From JBDNJM01 sp041687755 (GTDB lineage Bacteria; Planctomycetota; UBA1135; GCA-002686595), in assembly GCA_041687755.1 (NCBI GenBank), contig JBDNJM010000094.1, positions 1 through 64,000 on the forward strand: 64,000 nucleotides of DNA, given 5' to 3'. A model generated the notes under the pieces. The model did no database searches and was not told the origin of the DNA. It saw nothing but the letters and a program-made list of their open reading frames with translations. Positions within the stretch are counted from its first letter, which is position 1. The number at the start of each line of letters is the position of its first letter. Shown here in pieces: positions 25,678 to 35,062 of this stretch. The translations under genes were made by a program, and so were the position numbers.

Positions 25678-28320
25678 TCAGTTGTGCAAGAGCAGGAGGG
25701 CCAGGCCGGTGTCATCCAGCTTGAGGGCGTGGCGCGCGGTCTCCACGCCCTGCTCGAACAGCGCGACGGTGACCGCCTCGGCCGGGACTTCGAGGGGCAG
25801 GAAGCGGCCGGCCGTGCCCTCGATGGGTCCGATGCCGCTTAGGCGGCTGCCGGCGTTGCGGACGATTAGGGGGCGGCCGGTGGCGTCGAGCACCTGCAGG
25901 CCATCGACCGAGGAGTTGCTCTCGACGCGCACTTCGAGCCAGTGGGCCTTGCGCATGCCGATCTCCAGGTCGGTGCCCCTGCTGAGGTCGGCGGTGGGCA
26001 CGATCAGCGTCCCCAGCTCCGGGTCGGTCAGCACCAGCGCGGCGTCGGCGGCGGCGATCAGGCCCAGGTCGAAGCGTCCCTCGGAGTCCGTGACGACCGA
26101 GGGACCGTTGCCGAACAGCCCGCCCTCGCCGGAGCGGTTGACGAAGGTGCGGTACTGGACGGAAAGCTGCACGCCGGCTCGGCCGCGACCGTTGGGGCCG
26201 ACGACGCGTCCCGCCGCGGGTCGCGCACTGTCGTAGGGGCGCAGGGCGACGGCGCTGGAGCCCGCGTCCAAGGGTTCGGTCACGAAGGTCACTGCGGTGC
26301 CGTCGATCCAGCCGCGCAAGCGGTAGGGCCTGTCCATCAGGCCGGTGAGCTCGAAGGTTCCGTCCTCCTGGCTGAGGATCGGCTGGTCGCGGCCGGCGGC
26401 GCGGGCCTCAACGGAGCGGAAGGAGACCGACAAGCGGGCGGGCTCTTCGAGCTCGAGGCTGACCCCGGACAGCGGCAGGCCCTCCGTGCCGAAGACGGTG
26501 CCGGAGATCGAGCGAGCTGGACCGGCCAGCTCAAGGACGAGGCCTTCGAGCGCGGCACCCTGCTCGTCGAACGCGGCCGCCAGGCCCTCGCGGTGCAGCG
26601 GGGCGTAGCCGGGTGCGAAGACGGTCAACGGAGCGTCCGCGGGCGCCTCGTAGAAGGCCATCGAGAACTCACCGTTCATGTCGGTGCTCACCTTGGTGGG
26701 ACCGAACCAGACGGTCGCGCCGCCGACGGCCTCGCCCACGCCGTTCAGCAGCAGCCCGGACAGGCGCTGCAGGTCGCGGATCCCGAGCGGCTCCAGGGTC
26801 AGGTCGAGCGGCAGGCGCTCGGCGGCCGGCAGCGCGCTGCTGCCGTCGGCGCTCGTCTCGGAGTCGACGTCGATGCGGGTGTGCGTCGTCGCGGGCACGT
26901 CGCGCAGCAGCAGGGCGCCGGAGAAGATGTTCAGCCGCTGACTCTGGGAGACGCACACCTCGTCAAGCGTGACCGGCAGGCCGGCCAGCAGCGCGTCCAG
27001 GTCGACCGAGTAGGTGGCCTCGCCTTCAATCGGTGCGGCGTCCAGATCCTCGACCTGACCGCGCACCGTCCAGCGCGGTGCGGCAACCACGATGTGCGCG
27101 GAGCCGCCGTCAGGCGTGGCGTAGCTGGCGTTGCAGACCGCCATCCAGTCGGGCTCGGCGACCTCGAGCGGGCCTGCTCCGGGCGCGATGTCGAACCGCC
27201 CGGCGGGGCCGCTCGTGTCGCCGCCCTCGCGAGCCTCGCGCGGCAGGGGAACGCCTGCGACGGTCAGCATCCACTCGTCGGCTTGGCTCGTCTTGGTGAA
27301 GCGCGCCACGGCGGCCGCATGGTCTTCGGTCAGCGCCTGCTGGGTGGCTTGGTCGATGAACACCGAGCCGCCGGGGCCGCTGATCCAGCCCGGATCGCCA
27401 CCCTGCCAGCGGGCGGCGTTGAGGGCCACGGGCCGCACGTACAGATCGCCGAGCGGCGCGCCGGTCGCGTCGACCAGCAGGGCGTCGCCGTCGGTGAGCG
27501 CGGCGAAGGGACCGGGGACTGAGGTGCTGACCTCGGGTTTCACCCGCTGGGCGACCGCGGTTCGCTCAAGCACGTCGGTGCCGTCCTGGACGACGGCAAC
27601 CGCAGCGCGCGTCGGTGCCTGCGGAGCGGGGCCGACGGGCTCGGAGAACATCACGACCGCGGGGTCCTCGAGCCGCGCCTCGCCGACCGGCAGCACGGTC
27701 GCACCGACCGCGACGGCGGCCGCGGCGAGTCCGGTCCCGCCGGCCCAGGCGCCGCCGGTCAGCAGCGCCTTGCGCAGCGCGCGGTGGGCGAAGGGCAGCA
27801 GGGCCACGGCCCAGGTGCTGCGGTCGCCGTACTCCTCGTCGAGCTTCTCGCGCAGGGCGGCCAGCGAACGCGCCTGGCGCGAGCGCACGGTGTTGGCCGG
27901 GACGCCGAGCTGCTTCGCGGTGGCCCGCACGCTGTAGCCCTCCCAAAAGCGCAGCATCAACACATCGCGGTAGATCGGATCGAGCGCGAGCACGTGTGCG
28001 GCGACCTGGCTTTGGGTCTCGAGCTGGATCGCGAGATCGGCCATCGGATCGGCCTCGTCGGTGGCGGCGACGAGCGACTCGCGGTCGGAGCGGCGCACGT
28101 CAGTGCGGTGCTGCTTAGCGATCGAGCTCTTGAGGGAGCGGCCCAGCCACCCTTGCGGGTTGCTGTCGTGGCCGGGCGGCCGGCGCACGGCGGAGAGCCA
28201 GGTGTCTTGCACGGCGTCGGCGGCGCGGGCCGGATCGCGGACGAGCTTGGACGCCAGGCGATCGAGCCAGTCGGAGTGCTGGAGCAGGGAAGTGACGTTG
28301 GTTTGGTTGGAGGCTTTCAT
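25678..28320 (-). CDS. ECF sigma factor fused to a membrane segment and extracytoplasmic carboxypeptidase-regulatory-like domains
   Basis: An 880-aa protein. Residues ~15-65 form sigma region 2 (DPARAADAVQDTWLSAVRR, NPQGWLGRSLKSSIAKQ). Residues ~105-160 form region 4 with the helix-turn-helix YSVRATAKQLGVPANTVRSR. One hydrophobic span follows at ~186-211. The remaining ~660 residues are Ala/Asp-rich, repeated beta-sandwich units of the carboxypeptidase-regulatory type (SISGTVFGTEGLPLSGVSLE, FELTGLMDRPYRLRGWIDG). Topology implies a transcription factor tethered to the membrane with its own outside sensor or adhesion domain, and no separate anti-sigma factor. ATG 28320 is preferred over the upstream in-frame start because it begins the sigma fold. 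It is the only intact member of three tandem relatives. Confidence 0.85.
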   Translation of the reverse strand: MKASNQTNVTSLLQHSDWLDRLASKLVRDPARAADAVQDTWLSAVRRPPGHDSNPQGWLGRSLKSSIAKQHRTDVRRSDRESLVAATDEADPMADLAIQLETQSQVAAHVLALDPIYRDVLMLRFWEGYSVRATAKQLGVPANTVRSRQARSLAALREKLDEEYGDRSTWAVALLPFAHRALRKALLTGGAWAGGTGLAAAAVAVGATVLPVGEARLEDPAVVMFSEPVGPAPQAPTRAAVAVVQDGTDVLERTAVAQRVKPEVSTSVPGPFAALTDGDALLVDATGAPLGDLYVRPVALNAARWQGGDPGWISGPGGSVFIDQATQQALTEDHAAAVARFTKTSQADEWMLTVAGVPLPREAREGGDTSGPAGRFDIAPGAGPLEVAEPDWMAVCNASYATPDGGSAHIVVAAPRWTVRGQVEDLDAAPIEGEATYSVDLDALLAGLPVTLDEVCVSQSQRLNIFSGALLLRDVPATTHTRIDVDSETSADGSSALPAAERLPLDLTLEPLGIRDLQRLSGLLLNGVGEAVGGATVWFGPTKVSTDMNGEFSMAFYEAPADAPLTVFAPGYAPLHREGLAAAFDEQGAALEGLVLELAGPARSISGTVFGTEGLPLSGVSLELEEPARLSVSFRSVEARAAGRDQPILSQEDGTFELTGLMDRPYRLRGWIDGTAVTFVTEPLDAGSSAVALRPYDSARPAAGRVVGPNGRGRAGVQLSVQYRTFVNRSGEGGLFGNGPSVVTDSEGRFDLGLIAAADAALVLTDPELGTLIVPTADLSRGTDLEIGMRKAHWLEVRVESNSSVDGLQVLDATGRPLIVRNAGSRLSGIGPIEGTAGRFLPLEVPAEAVTVALFEQGVETARHALKLDDTGLALLLLHN

Positions 28321-28421
28321 GACAACGGCACAGGCCCGCCCCGGCGGAATTGGACGCACGATTGTCGCGAAAACTGCGTGCGGCCGGCCTGAGAGCCCCT
28401 GGGGTGGCTTCCCGGGGGCCT

Positions 28422-30175
28422 TCAGGGGAGCTGGGCGCGTGCGGTTTCACCCGGTTCGAGGCGCAGGGGCGTCAGCCCGGTCCCGGCGGGCTCGTACCCC
28501 GAGCCAAACCTGAGGTCGCCGGCCGGGGCGCCCCGGTAGAGGAAGGGGTCGTTCTCGCGAAGCCCAACCCAGGCGTTCCAGGACCAGTCGTAAGCGAGTT
28601 CGCCCTCGATCCGGAGCGAGGCCTGCTGGTCGCTCGCCGTGCCCTCGATGGCACCCGTGACGAGGTCGAGCGACTCCAGCCACAAATCGTCCGAGTTCTG
28701 GCGGGGCAACGAACGGCGTACCTCGAGGGGCAGCTCAACGGACACGCCCGAGAGCACCAGACTGAAGGCGATGCCTCGCGGGGCCTCGACCGTGAAGCGT
28801 CCGTCCGCTTCGAGCAACACGTGGCCGGGGCCGCTCCACTCGGGCGTGGGCCAGTTGGGCGAGGTGTTGGCTTCGGCCCGCCAGCCCGCCGCGGGCTGCC
28901 CGTCGATCGTGACCTGACCGTGGATGCGCAGGCGACCGGGAGCGAACAGCTCCAGGTCGATCCGGGCGGTTGCACCGGAGCGAACGGTGAGGTTCGGAGC
29001 AAGCTGCTTGCGGTTGGTGCCGCCCACGCTCGTGTCGGGGTCCAAGGGTAGCTGGAGCGGCGTCGCGATCGGCGCGACGGTCCACTCGCCGGAGGACACG
29101 CCTTCGAACGCGAAGTGCCCCTCCGCGTCGACCTCCACCGAGCGGGCGTCCAGCCCGCCGCGAGCTAGGGCGACATGGCGACCCTCCAGCCGGGTGCCTG
29201 CGTTGCCGGGGGCGGGGAGCAGCCGACCCTCGACGCGGCCCGGGAGCGCGAGCCGCAGCTCGAGGTCCGCGGTCGGTTCCTCGAGCACGACCCACTGTTC
29301 GCCCAGACCCTGCGCCCGTGCCAGGGCCACGAGTCGTTGCGCACGGGGTGCCGGAAGCTCGAAGCGCCCCTCCCCGTCCGTCGTCGTCTCAGCAATAGGC
29401 TTCTGCAGGAACGCGAGCGGGACGCCTCCCGCGAACTCTTGGCGAGTGAGCGGAGCCGCGTGCAGGGTCACGCTCGCGCCGGCAATCGGATCCCCGCCGG
29501 TCAGGACGCGCCCCGTGACGCGCGGCAGGCGCTGAAGCGTGGCTTCGATGGGTGCGGCGGAAACGCGGCCGAAGGGTCGGAGGGCGAGGGTTGAGAAGCC
29601 GGGGGCCGTGACCTCCAGTTCGAACGGGCCGTTGAACACGTGGCGTTCGTGCAGGGAGCTGGAAGCGGGCGCCTCGGGACCCTGCTCGATCGATTCGAGC
29701 AGGCCGTTCAGGAAGTCATCATGGCGCAGCCAGAGTGCGTTGACGGGATCGCGCTGTCGATCGCTGTCGAGGCGGTGAAACTTCACGTCGGCCCCCGGCA
29801 CAGGCTCGCCGTTGGAGTCCTGAACACGCACGCCCAGGGTCGGAAGCTCGACGAGGGTTAGGCGGAGCTCCGGCAGCGCTGCTTCGACGCGGCCCTCGTA
29901 CCGCGCGCCGAGGCTGCCGCTCTCGTCGAGGACCTCGATCCGCAGGGGCCCCTCGTCGGCCGCGATCCGAAGTCGGTAGCGCTCCTTGCGTAGCCCGATC
30001 GAGCCTTCGCTCTGATTCTCTTCGGCGGCGAGGAGGGCGCCGGCACGGACGGGGGAACCGGCCCCGTCGAAGAAGGCGAGCTCCAGCATCGGGCGAGCCG
30101 GCGGGCTCTCGATCACGATGTCCCCGAGTTCAACCACGCCACCTGGCAGGGGCACGAAACCTGGACCCCGCTTTG
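28422..30175 (-). CDS. extracytoplasmic C-terminal part of the second ECF fusion (frameshifted)
   Basis: This is the continuation of the protein starting at 31491. It becomes coherent at KRGPGFVPLPGGVVELGD (30175) and runs ~580 residues to 28422. It contains repeated carboxypeptidase-regulatory-like beta-sandwich units, including GRVLTGGDPIAGASVTLHA, GRLLPAPGNAGTRLEGRHVA and IHGQVTIDGQPAAGWRAE. It has no signal peptide or start of its own. Removing one A from the A3 run at 30172-30174 restores a single frame with the upstream part. The function is presumably ligand or stress sensing outside the cytoplasmic membrane. Confidence 0.7.
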
Positions 30176-31491
30176 GCTGTGTCGCTCTCGCTCTCGCTGT
30201 CCCGAAACCACAGCTCCGCGGCCGCGAAACTCCGCAGGCGCAGCTCGAACCGTCCGTTCGCTTCGGGCTGGGTCCAGCTGCGGAGAGCTTGGGTGCCGCC
30301 CACACTCGCGGTCGGCTCCAGCGGAGCCGCGCCGATCGAGAGGCTCGAGGGGGTCCCATGCGTCTCGAGCAGTCGACCGCGCACGAGCGCGCTCGGCAGC
30401 AGCCGGACGGTGCCCAGGTCAAGGGTCCCGCGGGCCGAGCCGTGCACCTTTCCGCTAGCGTGAAGTCGGTCGGGGGTCTCGGCCTCCCAGCTCCGACTTT
30501 CCGAGTCGGTAGGCACGGTCGTCGTCAGCTCGATGCGGCCGTTCGGGCCCGAACGGGACACCGCACTCGACGTACGGAACTCGGCGTCGGCGAGCGGACG
30601 GTCGTCCTCGTCGACGAGCTGAGCAAGCAGCACCAGGATTTCTGTGCTAGTTGCTGATTCGGCGGCATCGGCCATGTCGCGTTCTGCTGCCGCGACGTCC
30701 GGTGACGAGACCGCGGGCGTCGCGCGCCGCGGGGCATCGAGAGCATCTGACGACGCAGCCTCCTCGATCTCCGTCAGCGGCGGCAGCGCCGCGGTAGCGA
30801 CCGGTTCCGCCGGGAAGTTCGGCTCCGGCGCTGAACTCAGCCACCAACTGAAGCCCACGGCGATGGCGACCACTGCCGCGGCCGCCGTCGCCTTCCAGAA
30901 CAGGAACGCGCCGGCGACGGCTCCGACCTGGACGGTCACGAGCGTTCGCGGCTCAATCAACAGGACGCCAAGGCCCGCGAGGCCGCCGGTTGCGCCTTCG
31001 CCGGTGTCCATGCGAGCCCGGATCCACTCGAGGCCCTTCTCGGTGCGGCTGGTAGCGGTCGTCTCGCCGATGCCGAGCTGGCTCGCGATAGCGGACCAGC
31101 TCAGCCCTTGCTCGTGCCGCAGCATCAGCGGCGTGCGCAGCTCCTCGGGACATTCGAGCAACAGCTCGGCCAGCACCCGGCGCTGCTCGAGCTGGGCTGC
31201 CAGGAGCTGCGGTGTCTCGTCGAGCCGCTCCCGCCGCGCCACGCGCTCCTCCCGAACCCGCCGCCGACCCCGCTCGCGAGCGAGGTTGGCTGCGCCGTTG
31301 CGCAACACCGTGGCGAACCACGCGCGCGGGGACGAAGGCGCCCGAACCCGGCCCCGAGTGACCTGCAGTAGCGCCTCCTGCACGAGATCGTCGGCGTCGG
31401 CATCGCCCACGAGCGCCCGGGCCAGCCGGCGAGCCCAGGCTTCCTCGGAGAGCAGGGAATCGAGTGCGGCCGCGTTGGATTCGGAGTTCAT
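30130..31491 (-). CDS. second ECF sigma factor fusion, sigma and membrane part (frameshifted at ~30173)
   Basis: The ATG at 31491 opens sigma region 2 (RALVGDADADDLVQEALLQV, SPRAWFATVLRNGAANLARE). Region 4 carries the helix-turn-helix LSWSAIASQLGIGETTATSR near residue 130-150. Hydrophobic spans lie at ~170-219 (VGAVAGAFLFWKATAAAAVV). An Ala/Ser/Pro-rich linker and the first outside beta domain follow. The frame ends out of register just after ESESDTA; a one-base change joins it to the next ~580 codons, giving ~1020 aa. The design matches the first ECF fusion, but sequence similarity is low, so these are paralogues rather than recent copies. Confidence 0.75.
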   Translation of the reverse strand: MNSESNAAALDSLLSEEAWARRLARALVGDADADDLVQEALLQVTRGRVRAPSSPRAWFATVLRNGAANLARERGRRRVREERVARRERLDETPQLLAAQLEQRRVLAELLLECPEELRTPLMLRHEQGLSWSAIASQLGIGETTATSRTEKGLEWIRARMDTGEGATGGLAGLGVLLIEPRTLVTVQVGAVAGAFLFWKATAAAAVVAIAVGFSWWLSSAPEPNFPAEPVATAALPPLTEIEEAASSDALDAPRRATPAVSSPDVAAAERDMADAAESATSTEILVLLAQLVDEDDRPLADAEFRTSSAVSRSGPNGRIELTTTVPTDSESRSWEAETPDRLHASGKVHGSARGTLDLGTVRLLPSALVRGRLLETHGTPSSLSIGAAPLEPTASVGGTQALRSWTQPEANGRFELRLRSFAAAELWFRDSESESDTAKAGSRFRAPARWRG

Positions 31492-31575
31492 GGCGAGGGG
31501 ACACCGCCAGGGGCGAGATCCCCCGGCGTTCCTTCAAGATTCTAGGCGGCCGCCGCACGGGCTCGTGACCAGGAC

Positions 31576-32260
31576 TCACTCCTCCACGGGGACAACCACC
31601 TCGCTTGAATCGCCCACCTCAACCTGCACGCTGTCCAGCAGGTCGTCGCGGCCCGCGCCAGAGCGCAGGCTCCAGACCTCGATGCGGCCAAGCGGGACGC
31701 CGTCGAGTCGGGCGCCGGCCTGGGGCCCGAGCGGTGCGAACCCGATCCAGCGCCAGCCGGCCGGGCCGGTCCACTCCAGCTCGATGTCGGCGAGCGGGCC
31801 GTCCGCGTCGGCGAAACGGATCGACCCGGTCGCGACGTCGAGTTCGACGAAGGCGGGCTCGTCTTCGAGGGGGACCTCGATGACGTAGCTGGGGAACACG
31901 ACGCTGGGTCCCGGGGGGCCGCCGATCATCAGGCGCACGGTGGCGGGGCCCTCGAGGTCCACGCGTAGTTCGCCGCGGCCGTCGAGGGCGCCTTCGAGCA
32001 CGCGGGCCGGGTCCTCTTCGCCATCGGGTCCTAGGTGCGTCGCGAGGAAGTACATCCCGGAGGCGGGGGTGCCGTCGATCGTCAAGCGCGCTCCCAGCTC
32101 GACGCGGCGTTCGCCAGCGAGCTCGAGGGCGACTTCGGTCGTGGCACCAGGGCGGACGACGGTCGTGCGGGCGAGGCGCTCGTCGATCCAGGGGTCGGCC
32201 CCGCTCAGGTCTTGATGGGTGCACTCGAGCACGCACCAGGCCTCGGGGCGAGGGCTTCGA
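31576..32260 (-). CDS. C-terminal end of the third ECF fusion (frameshifted)
   Basis: Coherent minus-strand sequence from about EAWCVLECTHQDLSGADPWI to the stop at 31576 (VVVPVEE). It contains beta-sandwich repeats such as LGARLTIDGTPASGMYFL. It has no start of its own and continues the protein coded upstream. Adding one base to the G4 run at 32245-32248 joins it to the preceding frame (FEALAP-EAWCV). Extracytoplasmic part of a tethered sigma factor. Confidence 0.65.
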
Positions 32261-32400
32261 ACGCGAAGCGTCCCTCGGCGTCGGTCACGGTCAAGTGGGT
32301 GTCGGGGCCGCCGCGGGTCAGCAGCAGTTCCCGGCCGGGCACGGGGACGCCTGCGCGGGTGAGCGTGCCGGCGATGCGGCCGGCTGCCTGCAGGGCGAGC

Positions 32401-34179
32401 TCATCGGGGAAGTTCGCTGCGCCGTAGGGACCGAACAACCCCAGGGGCCAACCGGCGGCTCGCACGGCGACGAAGACGCCGTCGCCGGCCCAAGTCGCTT
32501 CCGCGCTCGAAGTGGCCCGTCGCGTCGGTGAGGAACTCTGCCAGGGGCTGGGGGGCTGCGCGTCGGGGAACCGGGTCCCCGCGGTAGGCGTCGTCGGCGT
32601 GCGTGCTGGCGTGCAGCGTGACGGTCGCGCCGGCGAGCGGCTCGCCGCCTGCGCGCACGAGCACGCGGGTGAGGGATGTGCTCGGCAGCTGGAAGCGCTT
32701 CGGGGTGCCGTCGTGCGCTTCGAAGGCGCCGACCCGGTGGGTGCTGCCACGATGCTCGACGTACAGCGCGTAACCCTTCGGTGGAGCCTGCAGTCGTGCG
32801 ATGCCTGCAGCGCCCGCGGCGGTGGACTCGAACGGCGAATTCGTCAGCACCTGGACTCCGAAGGCCGGCAGCGGGCGGCCGGCGGAATCGGTGACCTCGA
32901 GGTCGAAGGCCTGCAGGCGCTCGAGCTCGATCCGCGCCGTCCACACGGCGCTCGCGCCCACTGGAGGGTTGGGCGCCAGGTCGCGCTCGAAGTTCGGAAG
33001 CCCAGCGAACGCGTGGGTGCCGGAGACGGTCGTCAGGTTCCAAAGGACGGGCCGCGGACCGACCCAGGTGTAGCTCGAGCCGTCGGCTTCGACCGGGTCC
33101 CAAAGCTCGAGCTGGCCATACAGCTCAACGGTGCCCAGACCGACCGGCACACCGGACTCGTCGACGGCCTCGACCCGGAACGCTTCGAACGGGCTGGGCT
33201 CACGGCGCAGGATCAAGCCGTCGAGATGGGTCTCGAGGGCGAGCTCCACGTTGGCGGTCGCCTGAAACCCGAACGACGGGAGCTCGGCCCACAGGCAGTA
33301 GGCGCCGCCCTCGATCCCGCCCAGCGAGAAGGCACCGGTGTTGTCCGTGCGAGTCGAGGCGACCAGAGGGCGTTGGGGTCCGAGGCTGGGGATCGGCACC
33401 TCATGGAAGACTTCGGGCGCATGGGCGCTGACGCGCACGCCAGGGATTGGCTCACCGAGCTCGGTCACGACCCGGCCGCTCACGGCGGCACCGCAGCGCA
33501 TCGCCAGGTCGCCGAGCAGGTGCGGTGCGTTGGCGCCCAGCCGTCGGCGGACGTCGAGGAACGCCTGGGCCGGGCCGCTGGCGCGCACGGCGATGCGCTC
33601 GATGCCCGTGGGCAGGGCGCCCTCGAACAGGCCGGCTTCGTCGGTCCGCAGCTGGAGGGCGGTGTCGCCGAACTCGATGGTTACGTCCAGGCTCGGCGCG
33701 GGCAGGCCGTCGGGGCCGAGCAGGCGGCCGGTGAGCGCGGCCATCGCGGCGGAGGGTCCGGGCGCGGGCAGCGCCGGGGCGAAGGCCGTGCGCTGCGGAC
33801 GGGGGTCGGCAGTGGATGCAGACTCGGCGCCTTGGGGGGCCTGTTCGAGTTCGAGAGCGGTCGCGGAGGTCGCGCCGACCGGGATCGGATCTGGCGAACC
33901 GCCGAGCAGCCAGCGCAGGCCGAGCAGCAGCGCGCAGCCGAGCAGCAGCCCCGCTGCGGCCAGCTCGAACGGGCGCACGCCCAGGCCCCAGAGCACGAGG
34001 CCCTTGGCGCCGGCAGCCCGGACCCCCGGCACTCCGGCCAGCAGCAGCCAGGCGGGCGCGCGCTCATCGGGCTCGAGCTGGGTGCGCAGGGTGGCGAGGG
34101 CCGCGGAGAGCCGGCTGCGCACGGTGCTGGCGTTGAATCCGCGGCGGCGCGCGATCTCCGCGCAGCTGAAATCGCCGGC
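32401..34179 (-). CDS. third ECF fusion, region 4, membrane span and most of the outside domain (interrupted)
   Basis: Following the in-frame TAA at 34180-34182, the same frame continues with the region-4 helix-turn-helix FSCAEIARRRGFNASTVRSR and then LSAALATLRTQLEP. A hydrophobic span follows (ELAAAGLLLGCALLLGLRWLL). Several carboxypeptidase-regulatory-like units come next (TGRLLGPDGLPAPSLDVTIE, SGRVVTELGEPIPGVRVSAH). Good frame ends at LTDATGHFE near 32512; the continuation to ~32250 lies in another frame (EATWAGDGVFVAVRAAGWPL). No normal start codon is evident after the TAA, so this part cannot be made separately without readthrough or a GTG at 34122. Confidence 0.65.
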   Translation of the reverse strand, partial: AGDFSCAEIARRRGFNASTVRSRLSAALATLRTQLEPDERAPAWLLLAGVPGVRAAGAKGLVLWGLGVRPFELAAAGLLLGCALLLGLRWLLGGSPDPIPVGATSATALELEQAPQGAESASTADPRPQRTAFAPALPAPGPSAAMAALTGRLLGPDGLPAPSLDVTIEFGDTALQLRTDEAGLFEGALPTGIERIAVRASGPAQAFLDVRRRLGANAPHLLGDLAMRCGAAVSGRVVTELGEPIPGVRVSAHAPEVFHEVPIPSLGPQRPLVASTRTDNTGAFSLGGIEGGAYCLWAELPSFGFQATANVELALETHLDGLILRREPSPFEAFRVEAVDESGVPVGLGTVELYGQLELWDPVEADGSSYTWVGPRPVLWNLTTVSGTHAFAGLPNFERDLAPNPPVGASAVWTARIELERLQAFDLEVTDSAGRPLPAFGVQVLTNSPFESTAAGAAGIARLQAPPKGYALYVEHRGSTHRVGAFEAHDGTPKRFQLPSTSLTRVLVRAGGEPLAGATVTLHASTHADDAYRGDPVPRRAAPQPLAEFLTDATGHFERGSDLGRRRRLRRRASRRLAPGVVRSLRRSELPR

Positions 34180-34542
34180 TTACCGGTCGAGGACGATGTT
34201 GCGCTGCTCGCCGGGCAGGGACTCGACGGCGCGCGCGACCGCTTGGATCAACTCGAGTCGCTCGAGCGAGGCATCCACCGGCTCGGCGAGGGCGGGCGGC
34301 GTCGCAGCTTCGCTACCGCGCTGCCGATCGGCCCGGCGCAGGCGCGTCGCGGCGCCGTTGCGCAGGGCGCGCGACCAGAACGCGCGGGGATGGCGGAGGG
34401 CCGTCGGCCGCTGTAGAAAACGCAGTGCCGTCGCCTGGACCAGATCTTCGGACTCGTCCCCGCGCACAAGGCTGCGGGCGAGCCGGCGGGCGAAGGCGAG
34501 CTCACCCAGCAGGGCGGCGGTCGGGTCGGAGGTGCTGCTCAT
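34180..34542 (-). CDS. third ECF fusion, sigma region 2 part ending at an in-frame TAA
   Basis: The ATG at 34542 starts a 120-residue segment with sigma region 2: RSLVRGDESEDLVQATALRF and HPRAFWSRALRNGAATRLRR. It ends at VESLPGEQRNIVLDR then TAA. In intact ECF factors the next residues join the linker to region 4, and exactly those residues follow the TAA in the same frame (AGDFSCAEIARRRG). A Tyr codon changed to TAA would explain this. The fragment alone would lack promoter -35 recognition. With two frameshifts further on, the complete gene 31576-34542 would code for about 988 aa. Confidence 0.7.
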   Translation of the reverse strand: MSSTSDPTAALLGELAFARRLARSLVRGDESEDLVQATALRFLQRPTALRHPRAFWSRALRNGAATRLRRADRQRGSEAATPPALAEPVDASLERLELIQAVARAVESLPGEQRNIVLDR

Positions 34543-34597
34543 GGGGGACCGGACTCGCGAGCGGCCGAAGTGTCCGGCTGATCTCCCTGGAAATGTC

Positions 34598-34630
34598 GAA
34601 CGCCCCGACTGCCGTGCGGTCGGGGCGTTC
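34598..34630 (-). terminator. 12-bp hairpin after the RRM gene
   Basis: Perfect arms GAACGCCCCGAC (34598-34609) and GTCGGGGCGTTC (34619-34630) flank a 9-nt loop. It lies 25 bp past the stop of the minus-strand RRM gene and 56 bp before the next start, so it probably separates that gene from the ECF gene. Confidence 0.6.
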
Positions 34631-34654
34631 CTGCAGTCCGACCGAGGGGTCTAG

Positions 34655-35062
34655 CTAGTAGCGGTCGCCGCCGTAGCCACTGCTGCTGCCACCCTCGCCA
34701 CCGCCGCCGCGGCCGCCGCTGCGGGGGCCACCACGGCCACCAGCACCAGCACCGCCGCCAGCACCGCCGCCAGCACCATCGCCACCATCGCTACCACCAT
34801 CGGTGCGCGGCTGACGCTCACGCGCCTCGCTGACGCGGATCGCGCGTCCGTCCAGCTGGGACCCGTCCATCGCCTCGACGGCCATCAGGGCGTCCTTGGC
34901 GGTCTCCATCTCGACGAAACCGAAGCCGCGGGGGCGGCCCGTATCGCGCTCGGTGGCGATCGAGGCCTCCTTGACTTGGCGGCCGTCCGCCTCGAACGCG
35001 AGGCGCAGGGATTCCTCGGTGGTGTTCCAGGACAAGTTTCCGATGAACAGGCGTGTGGACAT
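34655..35062 (-). CDS. glycine-rich RRM RNA-binding protein
   Basis: A 135-aa protein. Residues 1-80 form one RNA-recognition motif with RNP2 (LFIGNL, residues 5-10) and RNP1 (RGFGFVEM, near 45-52). The tail is almost entirely Gly, with Arg, Ser and Asp, ending SSSGYGGDRY. This architecture is that of bacterial and plant cold-inducible RNA-binding proteins, which bind single-stranded RNA and may act as chaperones. The gene stands alone, bounded downstream by a hairpin and upstream by a 700-bp gap where control elements could lie. It ends in TAG. Confidence 0.9.
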   Translation of the reverse strand: MSTRLFIGNLSWNTTEESLRLAFEADGRQVKEASIATERDTGRPRGFGFVEMETAKDALMAVEAMDGSQLDGRAIRVSEARERQPRTDGGSDGGDGAGGGAGGGAGAGGRGGPRSGGRGGGGEGGSSSGYGGDRY

